NCBI GenBank assembly: GCA_900540345.1
Contig: UQFK01000005.1
Location: forward strand, 1 to 64,000
Direction: 5' to 3'
DNA: 64,000 nt
Source: an uncultured Eggerthella sp.
GTDB lineage: Bacteria; Actinomycetota; Coriobacteriia; Coriobacteriales; Eggerthellaceae
Below are positions 1 through 8,140 of the stretch, piece after piece. The position numbers and the translations under genes are program-made. Position 1 is the first letter of the stretch; each line of letters begins with the position of its first letter. The notes under the pieces are model-generated. The model had not been told where the DNA came from. It ran no database searches and saw only the letters and a program-made list of their open reading frames with translations.

Positions 1-10
1 CATAACAAAA

Positions 11-39
11 TAAGGCCTGGTACAAAGTACCAGGCCTTA
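11..39 (-). terminator. Terminator of the ilv operon
   Basis: A perfect 13-bp inverted repeat with a 3-base loop lies 25 bases beyond the ilvC stop. On the minus strand it is followed by a T-rich stretch (TTTTGTTATG). This is a standard intrinsic terminator closing ilvDBNC. Confidence 0.9.
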
Positions 40-63
40 GAATGAGCGATGAAGCTCGGTAGG

Positions 64-1059
64 TTATTTCTGGATCCAGCTGAACATGCTGCGGATATTT
101 CCACCTACTTGCTCGATCTGGGAAGCATTCTCGCTTTCACGATGCTCAAGAAGCCACTTCTGACCATTCTTCGAATCGTCCATGAATTCTTTTGCAAACG
201 AGCCGTCCTGAATGCGACCAAGGATCTTCTTCATTGCTTCTTTCGAAGCAGCAGTGATGACCTGATCTCCAGCGTAATAGTCGCCATATTCTGCGGTGTT
301 CGAAATGGACTCGCGCATCTTCTTCATGCCGCCTTCATACATGAGATCAACAATGAGCTTGACCTCGTGGAAGCATTCGAAATACGCCATCTCAGGAGGA
401 TAGCCTGCCTCGACGAGTGTCTCAAAGCCAGCTTGAATGAGTGAGGTAAGACCGCCGCACAAAACAGCCTGCTCGCCGAAGAGGTCGGTTTCGGTTTCGT
501 TCTTGAATGTTGTCTCAATGACGCCTGCACGTGCACCGCCAATGCCCCACGCATACGAGAGTGCAACATCCTTAGCCTGTCCAGACGCATCCTGATAAAC
601 ACAGATAAGACAAGGAACACCTGCTCCTTCGGTATATACACGACGAACCATATGACCTGGACTCTTTGGAGCGATCATGATGACATCGACATCAGCGGGT
701 GGCTCGATGAAACCATAGTGAATGTTAAATCCATGAGCAAAAGCAAGCGTATCGCCAGGGTTGAGATTCGGAGCGATGTGCTCATCATAGATCTCTGCCT
801 GCTTCTCATCAGGAGCAAGAATCATGATGAGATCAGCTTCTGCAGCAGCCTCGGGAACGGTCATGACCTTGAGTCCAGCCTCTTCTGCCTCAGCCCAAGA
901 TTTCGATCCTTCGCGAAGACCAACGCGAACATCACAGCCTGAATCCTTAAGATTCAAAGCATGGGCATGACCCTGAGAGCCATAGCCGATGATAGCGATC
1001 TTCTTGCCTTGGATCAGTTCAGGATTGGCGTCCTGCTCATGATAGATGGTTACAGCCAT
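64..1059 (-). CDS. ilvC: Ketol-acid reductoisomerase (NADP+)
   Basis: IlvC isomerises and reduces 2-acetolactate or 2-aceto-2-hydroxybutyrate to the dihydroxy acids of valine, leucine and isoleucine synthesis. The 331 residues match the short class I enzymes. The Rossmann motif GYGSQGHAHALNLKDSG is near residue 26, followed by a VGLREGSKSW loop whose Arg and Ser residues are of the NADPH-binding kind. The C-terminal knotted domain holds the metal-binding acidic residues around EQAVLCGG and FECFHE. The ATG is preceded by AGAAGGGA. It is the last gene of the operon, separated from ilvN by about 60 bases that contain a small inverted repeat. Confidence 0.97.
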   Translation of the reverse strand: MAVTIYHEQDANPELIQGKKIAIIGYGSQGHAHALNLKDSGCDVRVGLREGSKSWAEAEEAGLKVMTVPEAAAEADLIMILAPDEKQAEIYDEHIAPNLNPGDTLAFAHGFNIHYGFIEPPADVDVIMIAPKSPGHMVRRVYTEGAGVPCLICVYQDASGQAKDVALSYAWGIGGARAGVIETTFKNETETDLFGEQAVLCGGLTSLIQAGFETLVEAGYPPEMAYFECFHEVKLIVDLMYEGGMKKMRESISNTAEYGDYYAGDQVITAASKEAMKKILGRIQDGSFAKEFMDDSKNGQKWLLEHRESENASQIEQVGGNIRSMFSWIQK

Positions 1060-1118
1060 GTTCTTTCCCTTCTTCTAATGACTGATGTTTCTTATATATG
1101 AAGATACATTATAGTGTA

Positions 1119-1610
1119 TCAACTTACCTTCGATCCTCGCGACATTGCGATAAGACCCGTACGGATGATCTCTTTGATCCCGTAAGCGCGCAGCAGATCC
1201 TCGATACCCTTGAGCTTGTCTTCAGAGCCAGTGATCTCGATCGTAAGCGATGTCTTGCCCACATCAACGACGTTGCCGCGGAATATGTTCGCGATCTCGA
1301 TAACCTCATTGCGCTTATCAGGCGTGACATGCACCTTAAAGAGAACCAGCTCGCGCTCGATAGCTGCTGTTTGAGTAAGGTCGGTGATCTTGTGAACAGA
1401 GATGAGCTTATGGAGCTGCTTGGTGATCTGTTCGTAAGCTATCTCATCTGCATCCATAATGATCGTAATGCGCGACATGGTCGGATCTTCAGTCGGGCCG
1501 ACCGAGAGACTCTCGATATTAAAACCACGACGGGAGATCAAGCCCGCAACACGACTCAATACACCTGATTTGTTCTCTACGAGCACCGAAAGGACATGTC
1601 TCATAATCAT
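1119..1610 (-). CDS. ilvN: Acetolactate synthase small (regulatory) subunit
   Basis: This regulatory subunit of acetohydroxyacid synthase activates the large subunit and confers valine feedback inhibition. The 163 residues begin with an ACT domain (MRHVLSVLVENKSGVLSRVAGLISRRGFNIESL). A second ferredoxin-like half follows. The length is typical of the IlvH/IlvN type. The start codon overlaps the ilvB stop in an ATGA arrangement, which indicates translational coupling. A start two codons later (MRHVL) is also possible. Confidence 0.95.
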   Translation of the reverse strand: MIMRHVLSVLVENKSGVLSRVAGLISRRGFNIESLSVGPTEDPTMSRITIIMDADEIAYEQITKQLHKLISVHKITDLTQTAAIERELVLFKVHVTPDKRNEVIEIANIFRGNVVDVGKTSLTIEITGSEDKLKGIEDLLRAYGIKEIIRTGLIAMSRGSKVS

Positions 1611-3418
1611 TTCGCCTCCTTACGCTCGTCGATCAATTCACCGTTAGGGCCGATCTTGATATAGCCGAACATCTCTGTGAGTGGAGCACCTGCGGGAACC
1701 ATCGGGAAGACATTCTCATCGCTGTCTATACGCATGTCGAGCAATGCAGGACGATCCGCTTCGATAAGACGCTTCAGAGCACCTTCTAGATCCTCAGGCT
1801 TCTCGACGCGTTCGGCCTGCCAGTTGTAAGCTTCAGCAACCTTCACAAAATCAGGTAAGTCAGGCAAGATGGTCTCGCTGTAACGTTCATCATAGAAAAG
1901 GTTCTGCCATTGATGAACCATGCCAAGCACGGAGTTATTCAACAACAGCACCTTGACGTTGATGCCGTAATAGGAAGCCGTGGTCATCTCTTGGATGTTC
2001 ATCTGGAAAGATCCATCGCCTGCAACACAGATGACCTCCTTTTCAGGACACCCAACCTTCGCGCCGATGGCTGCGGGGAATCCGAAGCCCATCGTACCGA
2101 GACCACCGCTGGTAAGAAACGTGCGCGGTATATCACGATCAACATGTTGTGCGGCCCACATCTGATGCTGACCAACTTCAGTAGTAACGATGCTCTTTTC
2201 TTGATCAAGCATCTCGGAGAGCAGGTCGAGCGCGCCTTCAGGCGAGATCGTGCCATTGCTCGTTGCGACACCAGGACTGTAGAAAGGATGAGCATCGCGC
2301 CATTGGTTGATCTGCGCCATCCATTCATCGGTGATAGGCTTGAAGTCGCCATCCTGCTCGATGAGCTCTTTCATGCCTGCCAAAACAACCTTGGCATCAC
2401 CTACCACAGGGATCTGTGGCAGTCGATTCTTGCCGATCTCTGCAGGGTCGATATCGACATGAATGACCTTCGCATCTGGCGCAAAGTCAACAAGCTTGCC
2501 TGTTACGCGATCTGAGAAGCGCGCACCGATAGCGATCAAGAGATCAGCATTGGTGACCGCGTGATTTGCATAATATGAACCATGCATGCCAACATGACCA
2601 AGATTGAGCGGGTTTGACGCAGGGAATGCACCTTTTGCCATAAGCGTGGTGACCACAGGGATCTGGAGCGCTTCAGCAACGGAGAGCAGTTCTTCTTCGG
2701 AATTCGAAGCAATGATGCCACCGCCTGTATAGAGAACAGGACGTTTTGCAGCTTTCATCATGTCGACTGCTTGGCGAATCTGACGCGCGTTGCCCTTCAC
2801 GGTAGGCTTATACGACGGTAGATTCACATCGGCTGGGTAGTCAAAGACCATCTCCATACCACACAGATCAGAAGGAATATCAATGAGAACAGGGCCTGGA
2901 CGACCTGAGTTTGCAATATAGAATGCCTCGCGAAACGTATTCGTAAGTTCATTGATGTCCTGAAGCAAATAGCTATGCTTCACAACTGGCATCGTGATTC
3001 CCACGATGTCGGACTCTTGGAATGCATCAGTTCCGATGATGCTGCGTGGAACCTGACCGGTAATGACAACCATCGGCACACTATCCATATACGCAGTGGC
3101 AATACCAGTGACCGTATTCGTTGCACCAGGCCCACTCGTTACAATAACAACGCCTGTCTTACCCGTCGCACGTGCATAACCATCAGCCTCATGGGTCGAA
3201 CCCTGCTCGTGACGAGAGAGAATGTGCTTGATCTTAGTCGAATCATAGAGCGCGTCATATATCTTGATCGCCTGTCCTCCAGGATAGCCAAAGACCGTAT
3301 CGACTCCTTCTGCTTCAAGCGAAGCAATGATAGCCTGAGCACCCGTCATCGTGGTGCCCTGCTTTTCGGTATAGGGACCAAGACCGTGCTCTTTTTCGTA
3401 TTCATTATCAATGATCAT
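1607..3418 (-). CDS. ilvB: Acetolactate synthase large (catalytic) subunit
   Basis: This is the thiamine-diphosphate enzyme that condenses pyruvate with pyruvate or 2-oxobutyrate, the first common step of branched-chain amino acid synthesis. The order is PYR-binding domain (GYPGGQAIKIYDAL; catalytic Glu in SRHEQGSTHEADGYARATG), a central FAD-binding domain, and a C-terminal PP domain with the TPP motif GDGSFQMNIQEMTT...NNS. The 603 residues include about 23 N-terminal residues before the usual MTGAQAI start. The first ATG overlaps the ilvD stop (ATGA), which favours the longer form; the internal ATG (MTGAQ) remains an alternative. Confidence 0.97.
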   Translation of the reverse strand: MIIDNEYEKEHGLGPYTEKQGTTMTGAQAIIASLEAEGVDTVFGYPGGQAIKIYDALYDSTKIKHILSRHEQGSTHEADGYARATGKTGVVIVTSGPGATNTVTGIATAYMDSVPMVVITGQVPRSIIGTDAFQESDIVGITMPVVKHSYLLQDINELTNTFREAFYIANSGRPGPVLIDIPSDLCGMEMVFDYPADVNLPSYKPTVKGNARQIRQAVDMMKAAKRPVLYTGGGIIASNSEEELLSVAEALQIPVVTTLMAKGAFPASNPLNLGHVGMHGSYYANHAVTNADLLIAIGARFSDRVTGKLVDFAPDAKVIHVDIDPAEIGKNRLPQIPVVGDAKVVLAGMKELIEQDGDFKPITDEWMAQINQWRDAHPFYSPGVATSNGTISPEGALDLLSEMLDQEKSIVTTEVGQHQMWAAQHVDRDIPRTFLTSGGLGTMGFGFPAAIGAKVGCPEKEVICVAGDGSFQMNIQEMTTASYYGINVKVLLLNNSVLGMVHQWQNLFYDERYSETILPDLPDFVKVAEAYNWQAERVEKPEDLEGALKRLIEADRPALLDMRIDSDENVFPMVPAGAPLTEMFGYIKIGPNGELIDERKEAK

Positions 3419-5073
3419 CCGAAATATGCCCCCTTATCAGCACTGGAAACCAGCTTTGCATAGCGAGCAAGAACACCCGTGGTGTATTTGGGACTAGGCT
3501 TGACCCAGCTCTTGCGGCGTGCTTCGAGCTCTTCATCGGATACTTCAAGATTCATCGTTCCTTTGTCGATGTCGATATCGATGATATCGCCCTCCTCGAC
3601 CAATGCGATCGGACCTCCTGCATATGCCTCTGGACTCACGTGACCGATCGCTGGACCTTTCGTTGCGCCCGAGAAACGACCATCCGTAATAAGTGCAACG
3701 TCGTGATCGAGTCCCATGCCGCAAATAGCGGAGGTTGGCGTGAGCATCTCGCGCATACCCGGACCGCCGGCAGGACCTTCATAACGAATGACCACAACAT
3801 CACCCGCATTAATCTTGCCGCCAAAGATAGCCTCACATGCTTCTTCCTCGCTCTCGAAGACACGCGCAGGGCCACGGTGTTGACGCATGTCATCGGCTAC
3901 TGCAGACTGCTTGACTACGCCGTAGTTTGGTGCAAGATTGCCCTGCATGACACGCAATCCTCCAACTGGCGCATAGGCATTCTCGACCGTGCGAACCACT
4001 TCCCCATCGACAAGTGGGCAAGACGCAATCCATTCAGCCATCGTGCCATGACAGGTGAGTGCGGATCCATCGAGCAGACCAGCACGACCAAGTTCACCTA
4101 CGATCGCAGAAATGCCACCGACCTTGTTCAAGTCTTGGATATGCAATGAGCTTGCTGGTGCGATACGCGTGATGTTCGGAATTTGCGAACAGATCTTATC
4201 CCAGTCTTCAAGCGTGACCGGACAGCCAGCTGCATGAGAGATCGCAGTAAGATGCAACATGGTATTGGTAGAACCACCAAATGCCATATCGAGTGCCATA
4301 CCATTGTGAATAGCAGCAGCATTGATAATATCGAGTGCCTTAATGTCCTTTTCGACAAGCTCCATGATCTTCATGCCTGCATGCTTTGCAAGACGGACGC
4401 GCTCAGAATAGACAGCAGGAATGGTGCCATTACCAGGCAGCGCAATACCAAGGCCTTCAGAGAGACATGCGATAGAGTTTGCGGTGAACATACCCGAACA
4501 GCTACCACAGGTAGGACACGCCGTGTCCTCAAAGAACTTGAGCTCCGATTCATCCATAGTGCCCGCAGTGACCTGACCAACCGCATCAAAGAGCGTATTA
4601 AGGTCGGTTTGATTGCCGCATTTGTCCTCACCTGCAAGCATAGGGCCGCCTGAGACGAGAATCGTCGGTATATTTAAACGGCATGCTGCGATAAGCATTC
4701 CAGGAACGACCTTGTCGCAACTTGGAATGAGGACCATCGCATCGAATTGATGACCTTGGACCGCACACTCGACAGAGTCAGCAATAACCTCACGACTCGT
4801 AAGAGAATAGCGCATGCCTTCATGGTTCATAGCGATGCCATCACACACACCGATCGTGGTCATCTGAACTGGCGTACCACCAGCCATCCTCACTCCTGCT
4901 TTAACCGCATCCGCGATCGTTTGCAAATGAATATGGCCTGGAATGATCTCGTTCTGAGAAGAAACGACCGCAACGAGCGGACGAGAAAGCTCCTCGTCGG
5001 TAAATCCGTCTGCTTTGAGCAGACTACGGTGTGGCGCACGAGCCAAACCTTCTTTGATCGAATCGCTGCGCAT
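3415..5073 (-). CDS. ilvD: Dihydroxy-acid dehydratase
   Basis: IlvD dehydrates 2,3-dihydroxy-isovalerate and 2,3-dihydroxy-3-methylvalerate to the 2-oxo acids. The iron-sulfur cysteines sit in PSCDKVVPGM and CPTCGSCSGMFTANS, as in the IlvD/Edd family, and the length (552 residues) is normal. I chose the ATG at 5073 (MRSDSIKEGL). The Shine-Dalgarno AGAAGGAG is 8 bases upstream of it, and family members start MRSD. Upstream GTG/ATG codons at 5082 and 5079 lie too close to the Shine-Dalgarno. It is the first gene of the operon and stands directly behind the T-box leader and attenuator. Confidence 0.96.
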   Translation of the reverse strand: MRSDSIKEGLARAPHRSLLKADGFTDEELSRPLVAVVSSQNEIIPGHIHLQTIADAVKAGVRMAGGTPVQMTTIGVCDGIAMNHEGMRYSLTSREVIADSVECAVQGHQFDAMVLIPSCDKVVPGMLIAACRLNIPTILVSGGPMLAGEDKCGNQTDLNTLFDAVGQVTAGTMDESELKFFEDTACPTCGSCSGMFTANSIACLSEGLGIALPGNGTIPAVYSERVRLAKHAGMKIMELVEKDIKALDIINAAAIHNGMALDMAFGGSTNTMLHLTAISHAAGCPVTLEDWDKICSQIPNITRIAPASSLHIQDLNKVGGISAIVGELGRAGLLDGSALTCHGTMAEWIASCPLVDGEVVRTVENAYAPVGGLRVMQGNLAPNYGVVKQSAVADDMRQHRGPARVFESEEEACEAIFGGKINAGDVVVIRYEGPAGGPGMREMLTPTSAICGMGLDHDVALITDGRFSGATKGPAIGHVSPEAYAGGPIALVEEGDIIDIDIDKGTMNLEVSDEELEARRKSWVKPSPKYTTGVLARYAKLVSSADKGAYFG

Positions 5074-5087
5074 GGGCATCACTCCTT

Positions 5088-5361
5088 CTAAAAAAGAAAA
5101 TCCTGTGCAGCAAGTTGCATCAGGACCAGAAGCATATGAGCTTTACGCGCTTGAGCGCATTTACTCGATACCAAATTCGGGTTGGCTCCGATTCAACTTA
5201 CTGACTTTTCATTGCACGAGAGATCATCCCGAACAAATGAGAAGATTTCAGATGAACTGCTCCGAGGTGCCTTTCAGACCGTCCTCCACTAACTTCCAGC
5301 GACCGTTAGCTCTCTGAAGAAGGATTCGTCCCTACTTTTCCTCATCAAAGCATTTCAAGTG
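5088..5361 (-). promoter_or_regulatory. T-box riboswitch leader of the ilv operon
   Basis: The 5' leader folds as a T-box. A basal helix pairs TGAAATGCTTT (about 5357-5347) with GGAGCAGTTCA (5263-5253). Above it GAGG pairs with CCTC. The specifier loop has the S-turn strands AAAAGTAG and GAAAGGCA. The conserved CAGAGAGC and an apical CTAAC/GTTAG hairpin with loop GGTCGCTGGAA follow. By the usual GAA-N-codon-A register the specifier is GGC (5269-5271), a glycine codon rather than Ile, Leu or Val. A TTTGGTATCGAG stretch (5164-5175) is the best candidate for the tRNA acceptor-pairing bulge. The leader ends in an intrinsic terminator just before ilvD, so control is by transcription antitermination. 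Confidence 0.85.
5090..5125 (-). terminator. Attenuator terminator before ilvD
   Basis: On the minus strand TCCTG-a-TGCA-loop-TGCA-CAGGA is followed by TTTTCTTTTTT and ends about 17 bases before the ilvD start. It is the off-state terminator of the T-box leader. Confidence 0.88.
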
Positions 5362-5366
5362 AACCT

Positions 5367-5394
5367 ATTATACCGTGCGTGTTCGAACTTTCAA
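5367..5394 (-). promoter_or_regulatory. Sigma-70-type promoter of ilvDBNC
   Basis: The minus strand shows TTGAAA, a 16-base spacer and a consensus TATAAT. The predicted start near 5360 falls exactly at the 5' base of T-box stem I, so promoter and riboswitch support each other. The spacer contains the palindrome GTTCGAAC. Confidence 0.85.
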
Positions 5395-5451
5395 CTGAAA
5401 GTTTCTCTCGGCACAAGTGATGCATATCTTATGCGCTGTTGCCATGAGCGA

Positions 5452-5485
5452 TAAAAAAGCCGAGAGTAACTCTCGGCTTTTTCTT
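5452..5485 (-). terminator. Terminator after cydB
   Basis: An 8-bp stem GCCGAGAG/CTCTCGGC with a 3-base loop is flanked by an A-run on one side and a T-run on the other. It can work in both directions but serves as the end of the cyd operon on the minus strand. Confidence 0.9.
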
Positions 5486-5507
5486 ATCGATGAAACTTGC
5501 TTGATGA

Positions 5508-6539
5508 TCAATAATCGAGATCCTGCGGATTCACTCGTCCACGGAACGATCGATAAACGAACACATGGTAGAGCAGCACGAGCGGTAACCCTACACAAGT
5601 GATACCAGTCATCCACGCAAGCGTGAGCTCAGATGAAGCTGCATTCATGGCCGTAATGGTCACACCAATGCTATCGGGTGCTGCAACGACCAAGTTCGGG
5701 AACATTGAACACGCGAATAACATGATAAACATGAAAAGAGCGCAGCTTTGCACAACAAAAGAAAGGACATCTTTACCCTGACGTGCAAAGATCCATGCAC
5801 CGATCAAAAGCGCAGCAACAAGCGCTGCAAGAACGATCCGAACAACTTCGAGTGCTTCGTGCATTTGAGGCTGAATGCCCACCAAAGCAACTAACGTCAA
5901 AACAATGAACGTAACGAGTGCGATCAATTGCCATATCGGACGAAGCTTCACACATCGCTTATAAAGATCACTATCAAGTGGCGCCTTCGTGCATTCCCAA
6001 GAGATTCCCTGTGAGATACACAAAACCAAACCCATCACACCACAAAGCAACGTGAAAGGAGTAATAAGGCCAAGCAGTGGGATGCCCGAATAGTCCCCAT
6101 TAGCCGTCATCGGAATGCCCTCATAGATGCAACCGATCGCCACGCCGAAGAGCAGCGCTGGGAGCAATGAACCAATGGTAAAACACCAGTCCCATAACTT
6201 CTTCCAAGAGCCATCGTGCGCGCGATACTCCAATGAGACCGCACGGACGATAAGGCCAAACAAGACAAGCATGACTGCAAGATAGAATCCCGAGAAGGTG
6301 GTCGCATATGCAAGCGGAAAGGCCGCAAAAAGAGCACCACCTGCCGTAAGAAGCCACACTTCATTTCCATCCCAAACTGGTCCAATACTACGACGCAGGA
6401 CCGCTTTTTCCTCCTCGTTCTTGCCAAGGATCGGATAAAGCACGCCAACACCCAGATCGAAACCATCGAGCACGAAATACACTGCGATGAGCACCGCGAT
6501 GAGGAAGAACCAAAGTTCTTGGAGAATGGTAATATCCAT
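5508..6539 (-). CDS. cydB: Cytochrome bd quinol oxidase subunit II
   Basis: CydB is the structural partner of CydA in the high-affinity terminal quinol oxidase that reduces oxygen to water at the cytoplasmic membrane. The protein (343 residues) has about nine hydrophobic segments. It carries the family motifs FVLDGFDLGVG, IGPVWDGNEVWLLTAGGALFAAFP and FYLAVMLVLFGLIVRAVSLEYR near the N terminus. The start has a clear GGAAGGAG and lies two bases after the cydA stop, so the two subunits are co-translated. It is the last gene of the punA-cydDCAB transcription unit. Confidence 0.95.
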   Translation of the reverse strand: MDITILQELWFFLIAVLIAVYFVLDGFDLGVGVLYPILGKNEEEKAVLRRSIGPVWDGNEVWLLTAGGALFAAFPLAYATTFSGFYLAVMLVLFGLIVRAVSLEYRAHDGSWKKLWDWCFTIGSLLPALLFGVAIGCIYEGIPMTANGDYSGIPLLGLITPFTLLCGVMGLVLCISQGISWECTKAPLDSDLYKRCVKLRPIWQLIALVTFIVLTLVALVGIQPQMHEALEVVRIVLAALVAALLIGAWIFARQGKDVLSFVVQSCALFMFIMLFACSMFPNLVVAAPDSIGVTITAMNAASSELTLAWMTGITCVGLPLVLLYHVFVYRSFRGRVNPQDLDY

Positions 6540-6541
6540 GA

Positions 6542-8038
6542 CTACTCTCCTTCCTTGGTCTGCACAGATGAAGCTACCTGCGCACTATCTTGATCGCTCG
6601 GCATTGAGACCGCATCTGAAGTCATAAATGAAGCAGAAGTGTCCGTACCAGCCTTTGGCGTATCGATAACGGGGCCTTTCTTGATGAAGCGAGCAACGAT
6701 ACGCGCCCAAGCAATGATGAGTACAAGATAGATAAGAACAAACAACACAATAGTGGCGATGAGCTCTGGACCGGAAACTGAAAGAGAGATGCCATCTGCT
6801 GTGAGAAGCTCAACACCCTCTGGTCCAGTGACAGACGGATAAACCACCCAAGGTTGTCGACCGAATTCAGCGGTAGCCCAACCAGCCTGAATCGCAAGAA
6901 CTGCAAAGATAGGAGAAATGATGATAAGCCACTGGAGCCACTTCTTCTTCGTGATAGTAGCGCCCTTTTTGAATGTAAAGATAAGCGCGAGCAAGAGCGT
7001 GAGCGCCATAAGCCCAAACATCGCAACCATAAGATGATAGCTCTGGAATACGAGGTTTACTGGCATAGCCTCTGGATCGATCGCTCCATATTGCTCAGTC
7101 TCAGCAAGGCTGTTCAAGCCTTGGTATTCAGTATCCCAAGTTCCATTTGCAAGAAAGCTCGTGCCACCTGGGATATCAAAGGGAGCGAGCACTTCTTGAT
7201 TGTCTTCATCAACCCATCCAAGACCATAGAGTGGCGGAATCTCGTCTTCATACATGCCTTCCATCATGGCAAACTTTGTCGGCTGCTCTTCAGAGACGAC
7301 AACGGCAGAAGAATGCGCTGTAACAAGCATCGCCGCACAGCTAACCGTAGCCACGATCGCACCGATCTTCATCGCGCGAAGAGCGAAGGCGCCATGCTGT
7401 TTCTTATGCATATACCACGCTGCTACTGCCATCGCAATGAAGGCGCCCATGATGAGCACAGCGCAGATAACATGAGAATAGCGAATGAGCGTTGAGGGAT
7501 TGAATGCTGCTGCAAAGAAATTCGTGAGCACAGCCTGCGTACCCGTATCGGAAAGCTCTGCACCGGCAGGTGTTTGCATCCATGAATTCGCAATAATGAT
7601 CCACAGTGCAGAGAAGGCCGAGCCAATAAATACAAGCCATGCTGAAACAAGATAGAACTTCTTACCGACATGCTTGCGCCCAAAGATGAGCACACCCAAA
7701 AACGTCGATTCAAGGAAGAAAGCTAGAAGCGCTTCTGCCGCTAGCGGTGCACCGAAGATATCGCCGACGAAACGGGAATAATCAGCCCAATTCGTACCGA
7801 ACGAGAACTCCATAGTGATACCAGTCGCTACGCCCAACGCGAATGTTGCGGCGAAGATCTTGATCCAAAATCTTGACGCCGCAGCATCCTCTTCCTTCCC
7901 AGATCTGTAGTAACGAGTTTCATATATGGCCACAATCAAGCCCAAACCAATCGAAACAGGCACGAGCAAGAAATGATACATAGCCGTGAATGCAAACTGG
8001 ATACGAGCCAATATGACTGGGTCAGATAAGAAATCCAT
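6542..8038 (-). CDS. cydA: Cytochrome bd quinol oxidase subunit I
   Basis: CydA carries the three haems and the quinol site. At 498 residues it has the haem-ligand His22 in FAFTAMYHFLLVPVSIGLG, a second His in IRYSHVICAVLIMG, and the quinol-site motif EQPTKFAMMEGMYED. The GRQPWVVYPSVTG segment follows. The Q loop between these looks short, as in Gram-positive enzymes. I start at MDFLSDP (8038) because GGAGGG stands just upstream and the homologues begin there; the longer upstream frame is basic and unlike the family. The C-terminal tail is Ser/Thr-rich and polar. Confidence 0.95.
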   Translation of the reverse strand: MDFLSDPVILARIQFAFTAMYHFLLVPVSIGLGLIVAIYETRYYRSGKEEDAAASRFWIKIFAATFALGVATGITMEFSFGTNWADYSRFVGDIFGAPLAAEALLAFFLESTFLGVLIFGRKHVGKKFYLVSAWLVFIGSAFSALWIIIANSWMQTPAGAELSDTGTQAVLTNFFAAAFNPSTLIRYSHVICAVLIMGAFIAMAVAAWYMHKKQHGAFALRAMKIGAIVATVSCAAMLVTAHSSAVVVSEEQPTKFAMMEGMYEDEIPPLYGLGWVDEDNQEVLAPFDIPGGTSFLANGTWDTEYQGLNSLAETEQYGAIDPEAMPVNLVFQSYHLMVAMFGLMALTLLLALIFTFKKGATITKKKWLQWLIIISPIFAVLAIQAGWATAEFGRQPWVVYPSVTGPEGVELLTADGISLSVSGPELIATIVLFVLIYLVLIIAWARIVARFIKKGPVIDTPKAGTDTSASFMTSDAVSMPSDQDSAQVASSVQTKEGE

Positions 8039-8140
8039 ACAAATCCCTCCTCTCTTCTTCTTGTTGCCGCGCTGCGACAACGAACTACCTCGATAAGGAC
8101 GACGATTCGTCCTGATTAATTCTAGCGTTCTTTAACTAAA

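Noticed and set aside
5381..5388. GTTCGAAC in the ilv promoter as an SOS box
   Set aside because: It is only an eight-base palindrome without the spaced half sites of known LexA boxes, and ilv genes are not DNA-damage genes.
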